Source: Paenibacillus contaminans
GTDB lineage: Bacteria > Bacillota > Bacilli > Paenibacillales > NBRC-103111
DNA length: 64,000 nt
Reading direction: 5' to 3'
NCBI RefSeq assembly: GCF_003285015.1
Contig: NZ_QMFB01000035.1
Coordinates: 26,776-90,775, forward strand
In this document: positions 43,070 to 52,532 of the stretch, piece after piece
Layout: each line of letters opens with the position of its first letter
Numbering within the stretch: the first letter of the stretch is position 1
Translations under genes and position numbers: made by a program
The notes under the pieces: generated by a model
What the model was told of the DNA's origin: nothing
The model's database searches: none
What the model saw: the letters and a program-made list of their open reading frames with translations, nothing else

Positions 43070-44587
43070 CTACTCTCCTAACCCTTCCAGCTTTTCGCGG
43101 ATTTTGTCCGCCTCCGCCTTATTGCCGAGTTCTTCGTATATCAGCTGCATAAGCTCGTAATCGAACTTGACCGGGTTCGGGATTTTCAGCAAGTAGGTCA
43201 GCGCTTTGGCTTTATCCCCCCGATCCTCGAAGGACGTAAATCCGTTCATCCACAAAAGAGCAAGCGCCCTCAAGGCATACGGATTATTCGGCTCGCCCTC
43301 ATATGCTTTAATCGCTCCCTCATAGTCGCCCTGCAGCACGAGCTTATCGCCCTCAAGCTGAAACGCGTCATCGACGGAAAAAAAGGGCACTTGGCTGTTA
43401 AAAGATAAATAATAACCGCTGGAGCTGCTTATTCTTTTCCCGTCCTTATCGTACGCGTCGACGGACCAAATAAAATCGCCGCCCGGATAAACCGTTCCCA
43501 GTATACCGGAGGTAGACAGCCAAACCTCGTCCTTCGTTCCGGATTTGCCGGTTCCGCGCGGATAGGTTCGCAGCGTACGGACGTCATATTCCGCGTTCGG
43601 CTCCCGCCATAGTTCATCTGTCGTAACGGTAAATGTCCCGCGCACTTTTCCGTCCTTATCCCGCTCCAGAGCCGTTATACTTAGCTTATAACCGGAGGCA
43701 CCAGGATACGGCTCCCATGCGAAACGGATTTTATCGGCATCCGATCCGCGCATCTCTTCTTTATTCGTCGGACTTACGATGTTAACTTTCGGCACGAACC
43801 TTATATCGTAGGAAGCCGTCGAAGCTGCAGAAATCGTGACCGCCGCGCCGTCCTGATCCGTCAAAAAGTAACCGTCCACCTCCGCCGCCGTAACGCCGAC
43901 TCCTACCTCGTACTCGTCCGGAGAAATATCGTAAAACCGGTATTCACCGTTACGGTCCGTCATCGCCATCGGGTAATGGCCGTATGGCTTCGAATACCAT
44001 CCGTTGTCGCTCTTTCGCCTTAACACCACGTATGTGTCGGCAGCAGGGCTGTCTCCGATTCGTACGCTCCCTGTCAACGAAGGAACTCCATTATCTGCCG
44101 AGCGTCTCGATGCGAGCAAATCGGCAAATGTTTTCGCTTCGTTTCTCCTGTATTCGTCCTTGGCAGTCGTCTCTATCTCCCGAAACAGCGGTTCCGCTTG
44201 GTCCAGTTCTCCGTTCGCCAAATATATTTGCGCCAGCTTCGACCGGGCCATATCGATATGCCGGTAGTCCGGATAACCGTCGATGAGCCTTTCCAAAAGC
44301 CCCTGCGCATCATTCAGCTGCTCCCGGGAATTCTGGCTCCCGTTCGAATAGCTTACCGATTCGTGGAAAATAAAAATGCGCCCCTCCTCCTCCGGATTCG
44401 GCACCGTCGTTTCCGCCGCCCAATACAACGCTTCAGGCGCTTCCTTGCTGCCGGGAAAATTAGCGAGTAAAATGTCGTATTTTTCCATGCGCATCAAGAG
44501 AGAGGGGAGCAGCGAATACGCCGCAATCAGCAGCAAAATAATCGCAACGCTCCCGATGGCAAGCGTCTTCACCTTGATTCGGATCAT
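43070..44587 (-). CDS. Membrane-anchored TPR / carboxypeptidase-regulatory-like domain protein
   Basis: 505 residues. N-terminal membrane anchor (LAIGSVAIILLLIAAYSLL), then TPR-like helices (MARSKLAQIYLANGELDQAEPLFREIE), a carboxypeptidase-regulatory-like beta domain (GSVRIGDSPAADTYVVLRRK with DRNGEYRFYDISPDEYEVGV), an Ig-like segment, and more TPR-like helices at the C-terminus (LALLWMNGFTSFEDRGDKAKALTYLL). It is a surface scaffold or sensor, not an enzyme as far as I can see. Its start overlaps the stop of the anti-sigma gene (ATGA), making it the third gene of an ECF sigma operon and probably part of its signalling or its main output. Confidence 0.7.
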   Translation of the reverse strand: MIRIKVKTLAIGSVAIILLLIAAYSLLPSLLMRMEKYDILLANFPGSKEAPEALYWAAETTVPNPEEEGRIFIFHESVSYSNGSQNSREQLNDAQGLLERLIDGYPDYRHIDMARSKLAQIYLANGELDQAEPLFREIETTAKDEYRRNEAKTFADLLASRRSADNGVPSLTGSVRIGDSPAADTYVVLRRKSDNGWYSKPYGHYPMAMTDRNGEYRFYDISPDEYEVGVGVTAAEVDGYFLTDQDGAAVTISAASTASYDIRFVPKVNIVSPTNKEEMRGSDADKIRFAWEPYPGASGYKLSITALERDKDGKVRGTFTVTTDELWREPNAEYDVRTLRTYPRGTGKSGTKDEVWLSTSGILGTVYPGGDFIWSVDAYDKDGKRISSSSGYYLSFNSQVPFFSVDDAFQLEGDKLVLQGDYEGAIKAYEGEPNNPYALRALALLWMNGFTSFEDRGDKAKALTYLLKIPNPVKFDYELMQLIYEELGNKAEADKIREKLEGLGE

Positions 44588-44943
44588 TCGTCCCAGCCCT
44601 CCCTCAATATTTTCTCGCTATACACGCCGCTGTTCAGCACTACGAATTGCCGCTCCGAACGAACGGACGGATTCGTCTCGTTCTTGATCTCTTGCCCGGC
44701 CATTCCGGGTACCGGAGCATGCTTGGCCGACTGTGCGAACCAAAAACCGCCGGCCCCTACCAGCAGCAAGCAAACGGCGACGGCGGCCGACCCGGGGATA
44801 CGAATCTCGCGATCCCAAAAAGACCGCTTCGCCCGCTGCAGCACACGCATTTTCATCGTTTCATCAAACTGCACCTGCGTCAGTTCGTTTTCCAGCCGAT
44901 CCCGCAATCCGGGCTTTTCGGACTTCTTACCATTCGTCTCCAC
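44584..44943 (-). CDS. Small single-pass membrane protein, probable anti-sigma factor
   Basis: 119 residues. Cytoplasmic N-terminus of about 50 residues (GLRDRLENELTQVQFDETMKMRVLQRA), one membrane helix (SAAVAVCLLLVGAGGFWFA), and about 45 residues outside. Position and topology match an ECF anti-sigma, but the zinc motif seen in the 15431-16087 anti-sigma is absent. The gene overlaps the end of the sigma gene by 17 bp and the start of the TPR gene by 4 bp, so all three are translated together. Confidence 0.65.
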   Translation of the reverse strand: METNGKKSEKPGLRDRLENELTQVQFDETMKMRVLQRAKRSFWDREIRIPGSAAVAVCLLLVGAGGFWFAQSAKHAPVPGMAGQEIKNETNPSVRSERQFVVLNSGVYSEKILREGWDE

Positions 44944-45478
44944 CGTTCCAGCCCCCTTCCTCCAATTTAGCCTTCAGCAGCTTTCTTCCGCGGGACAGCT
45001 TGCTCTTGACCGTCCCTTCGGATTCTCTCAGCACGATACCGATCTCTTTAACGGACAATGCCTGGTAGTAATGCAAAACGATCGCTTCCCTATATTTGTA
45101 GGGCAATTGCTGGATTTCGGACATCAGCGAAAGCTCCTCCGCCATTCGCTCGGGACCGGGCTCCGCGCTCCGCAGCTCGTAGTCCGCGATATCGCGAAAG
45201 ATGAGTCTTTTCCACGAGGCTCTTCGCATCTTGCTCCTGCACAGATTAATCGTTATTTGCAGCAGCCACCCGCGCAGCGAACCGCTGCCGTTGAACTGGC
45301 TTATGTTCTGATAGGCCGCGAGAAAAGCTTCTTGGCTAATATCCTCCGCCCAATGCCGGTCCTTCAACAGCAGAACGGCTACCCGGTAAATATCGTTGCC
45401 GTAGCCGTCCATCAGCTGCTTTAAGGCGGAGCCTTCGCCCTTTCGAAGCTGCCCGATCCACTCTTGCTCCGGGTTCAT
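44927..45478 (-). CDS. ECF-type RNA polymerase sigma factor
   Basis: 183 residues. Region 2: YGNDIYRVAVLLLKDRHWAEDISQEAFLAAYQNI, with the usual FNGSGSLRGWLLQITINLCRSKMRR after it. Region 4: LPYKYREAIVLHYYQALSVKEIGIVLRESEGTVKSKLSRGRKLLKAKL, a standard -35-binding helix-turn-helix. Start: ATG at 45478, 5 bp after AAGGGGTGA; the GTG at 45487 is inside that site. It leads a three-gene operon with a membrane anti-sigma and a TPR surface protein. Confidence 0.9.
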   Translation of the reverse strand: MNPEQEWIGQLRKGEGSALKQLMDGYGNDIYRVAVLLLKDRHWAEDISQEAFLAAYQNISQFNGSGSLRGWLLQITINLCRSKMRRASWKRLIFRDIADYELRSAEPGPERMAEELSLMSEIQQLPYKYREAIVLHYYQALSVKEIGIVLRESEGTVKSKLSRGRKLLKAKLEEGGWNGGDEW

Positions 45479-45662
45479 CCCGTTCACCCCTTACTCTCTA
45501 TATAACTAGATGCCTCCTTCCTCTTAAAAGGTTGCAAAATCAAAAAGTTTTCTATGCATCCTCCATATGCAAAACTAAGCAGCTTGGCTTTGGAAAAGGA
45601 GGGGGTCAGTCGGCAATCGATTTTGGGGACAGCCCCGCAGTGTGATTATAGAAATGATCATT

Positions 45663-45795
45663 CTATATGATTTTTCGTGTAGATTTATCGATTTTAATGC
45701 GAAACGGTAAAAACTATATGAATTTTCATATAGATTCGTCGAATCTGATGCGAAATGATAAATTCTATATGATTTTTCATATACACTCATGAGCG
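45663..45795. repeat. 51-bp-period tandem repeat, locus C
   Basis: CTATATGATTTTTC-like unit starts at 45663, 45714 and 45765, exactly 51 bp apart. Each unit also holds a TGCGAAA block about 35 bp in. The reverse complement of locus A (TATGATTTTTCGAATAGA) is the same family. It lies upstream of the ECF sigma gene and downstream of the secreted glycosidase-like gene; no gene is present in 45479-45990. Confidence 0.78.
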
Positions 45796-45894
45796 ACAGG
45801 TTACTCCGGACAGGTCTGAGCCGCCTTGTTCTCGAAGCCGGCTTTCCGTATGCAGTACGCGTTTACTTCGAAATCGAACAAATTTCTGGGACTT

Positions 45895-45939
45895 AAACCA
45901 AACAAGCCGAAGTCACTTGGACATCGGCTTGTTTGGTTT
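45895..45939. terminator. Strong bidirectional terminator
   Basis: AAACCAAACAAGCCGA / TCGGCTTGTTTGGTTT, a 16-bp stem with a 13-base loop, just past the end of the secreted glycosidase-like gene. Confidence 0.85.
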
Positions 45940-45996
45940 GCTGCGGCCCGTCAATAAAGTACCGGCTACTCTTCAACGGACATGTTTCCCGCTAAT

Positions 45997-48780
45997 CTAC
46001 GGCATTTTTTGAATGTCCACGGAATTTTGCACGAGATCGGCCGGGTATCCGAAGTAATGCCATTTTTCCAGCTCGACTTTATCGCCTAGATGCCCGAGGC
46101 TCTCCCTTCCTTTCCAGTTGTTGAAAATGTATACGCCTTCCGCACCCGCCTGGTACAGCTCGTATGTCCGGACACGGTACTGCAAAGTGTTCAGCTGCTG
46201 CGATACTTTATTCAGCGAAATGCCTTGCTTGATCAAGTCCTCCTCTTCCTTCGTCAAGTCGGTACCGGCCAGGTCGGCATTGATGCCGCCGATCAGACGA
46301 ACGCCCGTCCCCCGAACAAGATTCGCAAAAGGCGTAATGTCGTAAAACTCCTCATAGCTGATGCTTCCCGGAATAAGGACGTCGATCAGCCCTTCGTTAA
46401 CCCATTGCCCGATATCGAAGCCGTATTCAAAATAACCTTGATGAGGGATGCGCACCGATATTTGCTTGCCGCCCGGAATCATCGCCCTCAGCTCGCGCAG
46501 CATCTGCGTTATCGCATCGGCCTTGTATTGATTCCAGCGCTCGATGCCCGCTTCGGTCGTCTCATTTTTCGGTTCTATCCCGTATTGCGCCGCATAAGCC
46601 GCCGTCAGCTCCGATTGGTAACCGAAAATATACGGGTAGCGGTTAAAATCGAGATTCACGCCGTCCACACCGGGGAACGACGCCGCTTCGGCAAGCACGT
46701 TTTTCGCATAATCCCGCACGATCCGGTTGCCGTAATCGACCTCGTTTTTGATCTCGCCGTTTTTGGCGACGACCCGGTACGGCATCATTTGCTCGTCATA
46801 CACTTTGCCGTTCAAATATCCGTCCGACTGCGGATCGTAAACCCCGTTCATCCTCAGGGAGGCGTTCACCTTCATGCCAAGCTCGCCGGCCCGTTCGGCT
46901 ACGACCTGCAGCGGCGGCTTGCCCGCGGCGATAATGTCGAGGATGGACTGTCTGGCCAACTTGTCGCCGTCGCGCATTTGATGCTCGTATTGCTCCGAGC
47001 CTTCAAAGGGAACGCCTGCGTATTGGCTCGCGTAGTTTAACGTAAACGTCGTTAACAGTCCCCAGTCGAGCTCCCCGACATCCTTCCCGTCGTAACGGTT
47101 GACGGCGCTTTGCTTCAAATCGTCCGCATTCTGATAATACCCCTCGAAGAAGTCGCTGAAGCCGTCGTTATTGTAAACGACCCGTTTGCCGTCCGCCCCT
47201 TCGTTCTGCGAGAGGTACAGCTCCGCTTCCGCATCGGTCAGGCTTTTCAGCTTCACATAGGCGATTCTGGCCTTCTTGCCGGCCGTCGGGGCGATGACAA
47301 GCTCTTTGCCGTTCATTTTCGCCGCCATCACGAAACGTTCGCCCAGCAGCTGAGAGCCGTATTCTTTGCCCGGCTGGATTTGTCCGCCTTCGAAATCGAT
47401 CTGCTTCTCGTCTTTATGTACCGAGGCCTTGAATGACTCGGTTCCGGTAAAATAGCCGACATAAATCGCGAACCAGCCCTTCAATTTGAGCGGCAGCGTC
47501 AGCGGTGCGGCGTCAGGCCCGTTCTCGACGGCGACCGACTCGTTATTCGTGCCTCTGAACTTATACGAAGCGGTCTGCCAGCCCAGTTGGGCCGCGGTAC
47601 GCTTATTGCTGCCGTTCTTGCCGTTGGTCATATCCGCCGTATCTGCGAACAAGAACGTCTGGCCGGGCTGCGAATCGACACGGTCGTCCGGATAAACGCG
47701 GGTGACGTTCGGCTCAAGGAAAAATTCCCGGGCCACTTCGTCAATTTGCCGGTTTCCGTAGTTGAAGGTGACGACCGTCTTCAGCTTGCCCGTTCTTCCT
47801 TGCGCATTCAGCAGCAGCTCCAGGCCCGCACTGTTCGCTATAGAGGACGTTTCCGCTACAAGCTCCTGCCCCTGGTATAGCTTGGCATGAACGGAAGCGT
47901 TGCCCGCCCCGATCCATTCGGGAGGCATTTGGGCAAGCTGCACCGCCAGATTGACCCCTGCCGAGCTGGACGTAGGCTGGACCGACAAGCCGCCGATATG
48001 CGGATCGTATTCCGCCCAAGCCGGCAGCGTCCCGTTCGTCAGCTTGATCCGGTCCAAATAAACCTCGGTCTTGCCGGATTTCCAATTGAGCGGAACGTTC
48101 ACGATGCTGAGCCCGTCGGAAAGCCCTGCCCTTGGGACGGAGATGCCCGGGAAGGCCGCTACCTTCAAGCCGTCAAGTACGACTAGGAGCTTGCCTGCGC
48201 CGTCGTAAGCGATCCCCCAATGATGAAATTCATCGTCGTTTATCGGGGGAATAGGCGCTTCGAGATAAGAGCCGGAGCTGGCATTCGTCATCGCCATAAT
48301 CCGGTCTTTCTGGAAGCTGATCTTGTATTGCTTAAATGCGCCCACTACTTCGAAGCTTAACCCGCGCCAGATCGTGACGCCGGGTATTTCTTCGATTTCG
48401 GCCAAATCGGCGATCCGGGCGTTGAACTCCAGCGCCCACTTCCCATTGCCGATCGTTAACGGCTTGGACATGACGTTATAGTTATCGTTATTAAATCCCG
48501 TCTCATCGCCGTATACCAGGTATTGTCCCTCCGGAACCGGCTTCATGGCGACCTGATTGGGGTTGCCGCTCGTATGGGCATGATCCGTAATATACGCTCC
48601 ATTCAAAGGAGCAGGGGCGGACCAACCCGCAGCGGTCAAGCTGTCGGCATCGTCGTCGAATAAAACGGCCGGCTCCGGTGCAGCCGATTCTTTAGCTAAA
48701 GCCGGACCGATTGGAAGCAAAGACAGGAATAACACAAACAGGAGAACCGTGACTGCCAGTCGTCTAATCTTGAATGACAT
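45997..48780 (-). CDS. Secreted glycoside-hydrolase-like protein (TIM-barrel C-terminus, lectin-like N-terminus)
   Basis: 927 residues with a signal peptide (LAVTVLLFVLFLSLLPIGPALA). The N-terminal part of about 210 residues reads as a concanavalin/laminin-G-like jelly roll (WRGLSFEVVGAFKQYKISFQKDRIMAM, DDEFHHWGIAYDGAGKLLVVLDG). After a middle region, the last 380 residues form a probable TIM barrel related to GHL10/GH10-like hydrolases: VNASLRMNGVYDPQSDGYLNGK, FPGVDGVNLDFNRYPYIFGYQ, QISVRIPHQGYFEYGFDIGQWVNEGLIDVLIPGS, VYIFNNW. Acidic residues such as the Asp in VNLDFNR could be catalytic. It is the last gene of the second sugar-import operon, 15 bp after a permease, so it likely processes that importer's substrate. 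Confidence 0.72.
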   Translation of the reverse strand: MSFKIRRLAVTVLLFVLFLSLLPIGPALAKESAAPEPAVLFDDDADSLTAAGWSAPAPLNGAYITDHAHTSGNPNQVAMKPVPEGQYLVYGDETGFNNDNYNVMSKPLTIGNGKWALEFNARIADLAEIEEIPGVTIWRGLSFEVVGAFKQYKISFQKDRIMAMTNASSGSYLEAPIPPINDDEFHHWGIAYDGAGKLLVVLDGLKVAAFPGISVPRAGLSDGLSIVNVPLNWKSGKTEVYLDRIKLTNGTLPAWAEYDPHIGGLSVQPTSSSAGVNLAVQLAQMPPEWIGAGNASVHAKLYQGQELVAETSSIANSAGLELLLNAQGRTGKLKTVVTFNYGNRQIDEVAREFFLEPNVTRVYPDDRVDSQPGQTFLFADTADMTNGKNGSNKRTAAQLGWQTASYKFRGTNNESVAVENGPDAAPLTLPLKLKGWFAIYVGYFTGTESFKASVHKDEKQIDFEGGQIQPGKEYGSQLLGERFVMAAKMNGKELVIAPTAGKKARIAYVKLKSLTDAEAELYLSQNEGADGKRVVYNNDGFSDFFEGYYQNADDLKQSAVNRYDGKDVGELDWGLLTTFTLNYASQYAGVPFEGSEQYEHQMRDGDKLARQSILDIIAAGKPPLQVVAERAGELGMKVNASLRMNGVYDPQSDGYLNGKVYDEQMMPYRVVAKNGEIKNEVDYGNRIVRDYAKNVLAEAASFPGVDGVNLDFNRYPYIFGYQSELTAAYAAQYGIEPKNETTEAGIERWNQYKADAITQMLRELRAMIPGGKQISVRIPHQGYFEYGFDIGQWVNEGLIDVLIPGSISYEEFYDITPFANLVRGTGVRLIGGINADLAGTDLTKEEEDLIKQGISLNKVSQQLNTLQYRVRTYELYQAGAEGVYIFNNWKGRESLGHLGDKVELEKWHYFGYPADLVQNSVDIQKMP

Positions 48781-48795
48781 CGAATGATCCCTCCA

Positions 48796-49689
48796 TTATT
48801 CTTTGATCGCGCCGATCAGCACGCCCTTGACGAAATACTTTTGCAGGAACGGGTACAGGAACAAGATCGGCAGCGTAGCCGCCATGATCGTCGCGTATTT
48901 GATCGTTTCCCCCACCTGCGCCTTTTCGACTGTGGCGGTGCTGGTAAGCATTTTTTCGGTATTGTTCTGAATCAAAATTTCGCGAAGCACCATCTGCAGC
49001 GGAAACAAATCGCGATCCCTCAAATAGATGAGCGCGCCGAACCACGAATTCCAATGCCCTACCCCGTAAAACAGCACCATGACGGCTATGACGGGCATCG
49101 ACAGAGGCAGAACGATCCGGAACAAAATCGTGAAATCGTTGGCTCCGTCAATCCTCGCCGATTCCTCCAAGCTTTCCGGGATGCCCTGGAAGGCCGTGCG
49201 CATAATGATGATATAGTACGCGCTTACCGCGCCCGGAATAATGAGCGCCCATCTCGTATCCAGCATGCCGAGGTTTTGCACCAGCAAATAGGACGGAATC
49301 AACCCGCCGCCGAAAAACATCGTGAACACGATCATGAACATGACCGGATTTTTCCACATGACATGCTTGCGCGAAAGTCCGTAAGCGGCCAGCGCAGTCA
49401 TCAGAATATTAAGCGTGGTGCCGACGCCGACGTAAAACAGCGTGTTCACGTAACCGGTTATAATGTTCGGATTCCGAAACACCGCTTTATACGCGTCCAG
49501 GCTGAAGCCCTGCGGAAGGAAGAGCAGCCCCCGATGCTTGAGCAGCTGTGCGGGATCGCTGACCGAAGAAAACAACACGTACAGCATCGGATATAAAGTC
49601 GCTATGGATAAAAGGACGAGCAGCAGCGCGTTGAGCGCATCGAATACATGCTCGCCCGCCGTTCGTTTCATCATGCCGTTTTCCCCCAC
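48796..49689 (-). CDS. Carbohydrate ABC importer permease (LplC/YtcP type)
   Basis: 297 residues, six helices. EAA loop: SLEESARIDGANDFTILFRIVLPLSMPVIA. C-terminus YPFLQKYFVKGVLIGAIKE, nearly identical to the homologue at 33879-34784, which marks the two importers as paralogous systems. It follows its partner permease with only 1 bp between stop and start. Confidence 0.93.
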   Translation of the reverse strand: MGENGMMKRTAGEHVFDALNALLLVLLSIATLYPMLYVLFSSVSDPAQLLKHRGLLFLPQGFSLDAYKAVFRNPNIITGYVNTLFYVGVGTTLNILMTALAAYGLSRKHVMWKNPVMFMIVFTMFFGGGLIPSYLLVQNLGMLDTRWALIIPGAVSAYYIIIMRTAFQGIPESLEESARIDGANDFTILFRIVLPLSMPVIAVMVLFYGVGHWNSWFGALIYLRDRDLFPLQMVLREILIQNNTEKMLTSTATVEKAQVGETIKYATIMAATLPILFLYPFLQKYFVKGVLIGAIKE

Positions 49690-49690
49690 T

Positions 49691-50650
49691 CTACCAAAGT
49701 TTAGTTTCCGTCATCCGACGGCTGAGCCGGTTGGTCATAATGAGGAAAATAAAATTGACGACGGCATTGAACAACCCAACAGCCGTACTATAGCTGTAGC
49801 TCGCCTGCAGGATTCCTTTGCGGTACACATAAGTTCCGATTACATCCGACGTTTCGTAAATTAGCGGATTGTACATCAGCAGTATTTTATCGACATCGAC
49901 GGCGAGAAGACTGCCCATATTCAGAATGAATAGGATCAAAATCGTCGGCATGATCCCGGGCAGCGTAATATGCAGCATCTGCCTGAATCTTCCGGCTCCG
50001 TCCACGCGTGAAGCCTCGTAAAGGGTAGGATCGATATTGGCGATGGCGGCCAAATAAATGATCGAGCCCCAGCCGATCCCCTGCCACACGCCGGAGGCGA
50101 TATAAAGCGTACGGAACCAGCCCGGTTCGGTCAGAAATCCGATCGGCTTTCCCCCGAACCATTCCACGATCTGATTGATGAGACCGCGCGACGACAGGAA
50201 GTCGACCATCATCCCGACCACAACGACCATCGAGATGAAATGCGGCAGGTACGTAACCGACTGCACCGTACGCTTGAAGACGCGGCTGCGCACCTCGTTT
50301 AGGAGCAGCGCCAATAGAATGGAGCTCGGGAACGCAATAATCATGCTGTACAAGCTTAGCAAGAACGTATTGCGCATGACGCGCCAAAAATAATAGCCGT
50401 TGAAAAAATCGGCAAAGTGCTGAAACCCTACCCAAGGGCTGCCCCACATCCCCCTGGCCGGCGAGAAGTCTTTGAAAGCGATCTGGATGCCGTACATCGG
50501 GCCGTAGTGAAAAATAAGGTAATAAACGACGACCGGCAGCAGCATAAGATAAATATACTTGTTTCGCTTGAAATCCTTGGCGAGCCTGCGGCTAAGCCGG
50601 ACATCGGCGATCGGGCTTCGGACCTCTGTCTTGCGCGCGGTTAGTGCCAT
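49691..50650 (-). CDS. Carbohydrate ABC importer permease (LplB type)
   Basis: 319 residues, six helices, starting after a basic N-terminus with YIYLMLLPVVVYYLIFHYGPMYGIQIAFKDF. EAA loop: TLYEASRVDGAGRFRQMLHITLPGIMP. Heterodimer partner of the permease that follows. It is encoded between the binding-protein gene and that permease, the usual LplA-B-C order. Confidence 0.93.
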   Translation of the reverse strand: MALTARKTEVRSPIADVRLSRRLAKDFKRNKYIYLMLLPVVVYYLIFHYGPMYGIQIAFKDFSPARGMWGSPWVGFQHFADFFNGYYFWRVMRNTFLLSLYSMIIAFPSSILLALLLNEVRSRVFKRTVQSVTYLPHFISMVVVVGMMVDFLSSRGLINQIVEWFGGKPIGFLTEPGWFRTLYIASGVWQGIGWGSIIYLAAIANIDPTLYEASRVDGAGRFRQMLHITLPGIMPTILILFILNMGSLLAVDVDKILLMYNPLIYETSDVIGTYVYRKGILQASYSYSTAVGLFNAVVNFIFLIMTNRLSRRMTETKLW

Positions 50651-50726
50651 ATAACGGCCTCCGTCCTGCTGATGGTTTCGACCGCATAACGGAAGAACGG
50701 GCCGTTCTCCCCTTACGGCAGCCGGG

Positions 50727-52376
50727 TTACTTCCGACTGTTGAACCGGTCTAGCGCGGCTTGTTGAATTTTGATCGCTTCGTCGATGTTCATGCCTTTGA
50801 TCGTTTTCACAAAATTATCGAAGTTTTCGAGCGGCTCCGTGCCCATGATGAATTTGTTGAATTTCTCGCTGTACAGCGTATCGATATCGTTCATAATGTT
50901 CGCGTATTTCGTATCTTCTTCCGCCGTCAGCGTTATCGCGGGCATCACGTATTTTCCGTCCGCCTTCGCCCAAGCCTCCCTTGCCTTATTCTGCTGCTCC
51001 CTGTCCGACAGCTGCTTCATCGCGTCCTGATTGTAGCTGTACGGCCCATTCCCCGGCGTTACGCTTGAAAGCGCTTGCGTTTTGGTCAATTTATTAGGGT
51101 TGTTCATAATGTAGTCGGTAAACTTCGGTTTCCCGTTCTCGATTACGTAGCTTCGTCCTTCGACTCCGAAGTTGTAGAGAAGGCTTCCTTCCTTCGTAAA
51201 GCCGTAATCCAGCCATTTGATTGTTTCCTGCGGGTTTTTGTTCGAGCCCGAAATGGCTGCGCCCTGTCCGATAAACGTGCTGCTGCGCAAGCCGAAATGA
51301 TTCGTATCGCCCGTTTTGACGACAGGGAACTGCGCGCCAGCCAGATCGAACGCCGGGTTCGCCGGCTTGACGAGATCGAGATATTTGCCGATGCCGCTGG
51401 CTACATAACCGACGAAAGCGCCGAGCGTATTCGTCGACATTTTGGCGTCGCGCAGCTTCGTATCCGTCGCCGCATAATCCTGATCGATGAGTCCTTCCTT
51501 GTACCATTTGGCCATAGTCGTAACGAATTCTTTGAACTCCGGCTCGGCCGGACCGAACTTCACTTTGCCGTCCTTCTGGTAGAAGTAGTTGCCGACGCCC
51601 CATGCGCTAGCCCATGCGCTCATATATTCCGGAAGCAGCGGGATTTCATCAGCCTTGCCGTTTCCGTTCGGGTCCCGCTCTTTGAACGCTTTCAGCGTCT
51701 TGTACCAATCGTCGATCGTCGCCGGAACCGGCAGCCCCAGCTTATCCAGCCAGTCCTTGCGGATGATCGGCCCCATGTTCACATTCGTCCAATCGTTCAA
51801 ATCAAGCTTCGGCATGACGTAAATATTGCCTTCGTCGGTCATAATCAGCTTCTTGACTTCGGGATGCTCCTTCAGAAATTGATTGAAGTTCGGCGCATGC
51901 TGCTCGATCAACTCGTTCAGTCGGATAATCGCTTTATCCTTAATCGCATTGTCCGGCCCCTTCGGAACGGAGTTCCAGGTGTAGTAGATGACGTCGGGCA
52001 GCTTGTTGGAAGCAAGCAGCAGGTTGATCTGTTCGGCCGCTTCGCCGGCCGGGTGCTGGAACTCCACCTTCGTTCCGGTGATTTTCTCCAATTCCTTGTA
52101 CATCCCGGCTTCGCCGAAGCTTTTCAGCGACGCGGTTGCGTCCGAATCCATCTGAACCCAATAGGTCAATGATGCCGGATACTTGGTCTCGTTCTTCTTC
52201 GGAGCCTCCGATCGGTTTCCGGCAGCGGACGGCGAAGGAGATTGCGAAGGCGAGTCCTTCGTTTCCTTAGTGCCGTCGCCCGTACAGCCGGCGGCAAGAG
52301 AAGCGAGCAGAGCCGATGAAACCGCCAGCGCGGCAGCCTTGCCCCTCTTCTTGGTCATGCGAATCGGATCGTGCAT
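50727..52376 (-). CDS. Extracellular sugar-binding lipoprotein (LplA-type)
   Basis: 549 residues. Lipoprotein signal with LAAGC (Cys31) and a Pro/Ser/Glu linker. The body shows TYWVQMDSDATASLKSFGE, INLLLASNKLPDVIYYTWNSVPKGPDNAI, a calcium-like DPNGNGKADEIPLLPEY loop and the C-terminal FNKFIMGTEPLENFDNFVKTIKGMNIDEAIKIQQAALDRFN, all usual for long LplA-type proteins. Start: ATG at 52376 about 10 bp after GGGAGG. It serves the two permeases downstream and is controlled most likely by the membrane AraC regulator upstream. Confidence 0.92.
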   Translation of the reverse strand: MHDPIRMTKKRGKAAALAVSSALLASLAAGCTGDGTKETKDSPSQSPSPSAAGNRSEAPKKNETKYPASLTYWVQMDSDATASLKSFGEAGMYKELEKITGTKVEFQHPAGEAAEQINLLLASNKLPDVIYYTWNSVPKGPDNAIKDKAIIRLNELIEQHAPNFNQFLKEHPEVKKLIMTDEGNIYVMPKLDLNDWTNVNMGPIIRKDWLDKLGLPVPATIDDWYKTLKAFKERDPNGNGKADEIPLLPEYMSAWASAWGVGNYFYQKDGKVKFGPAEPEFKEFVTTMAKWYKEGLIDQDYAATDTKLRDAKMSTNTLGAFVGYVASGIGKYLDLVKPANPAFDLAGAQFPVVKTGDTNHFGLRSSTFIGQGAAISGSNKNPQETIKWLDYGFTKEGSLLYNFGVEGRSYVIENGKPKFTDYIMNNPNKLTKTQALSSVTPGNGPYSYNQDAMKQLSDREQQNKAREAWAKADGKYVMPAITLTAEEDTKYANIMNDIDTLYSEKFNKFIMGTEPLENFDNFVKTIKGMNIDEAIKIQQAALDRFNSRK

Positions 52377-52532
52377 ATTGTTTTGTCCTCCCTTTTCACA
52401 TATCGAATGGTCGACCTGATCTCACAGTAAGGCGCAAGCCATCAACCGTCTATTCGCCAGTTTTGTGAAAAAGCTATCCGTTTCTTGATCGGGCGGCTAT
52501 CCGTTTCTTGAGGATGCTATCTCTTTTATGGA

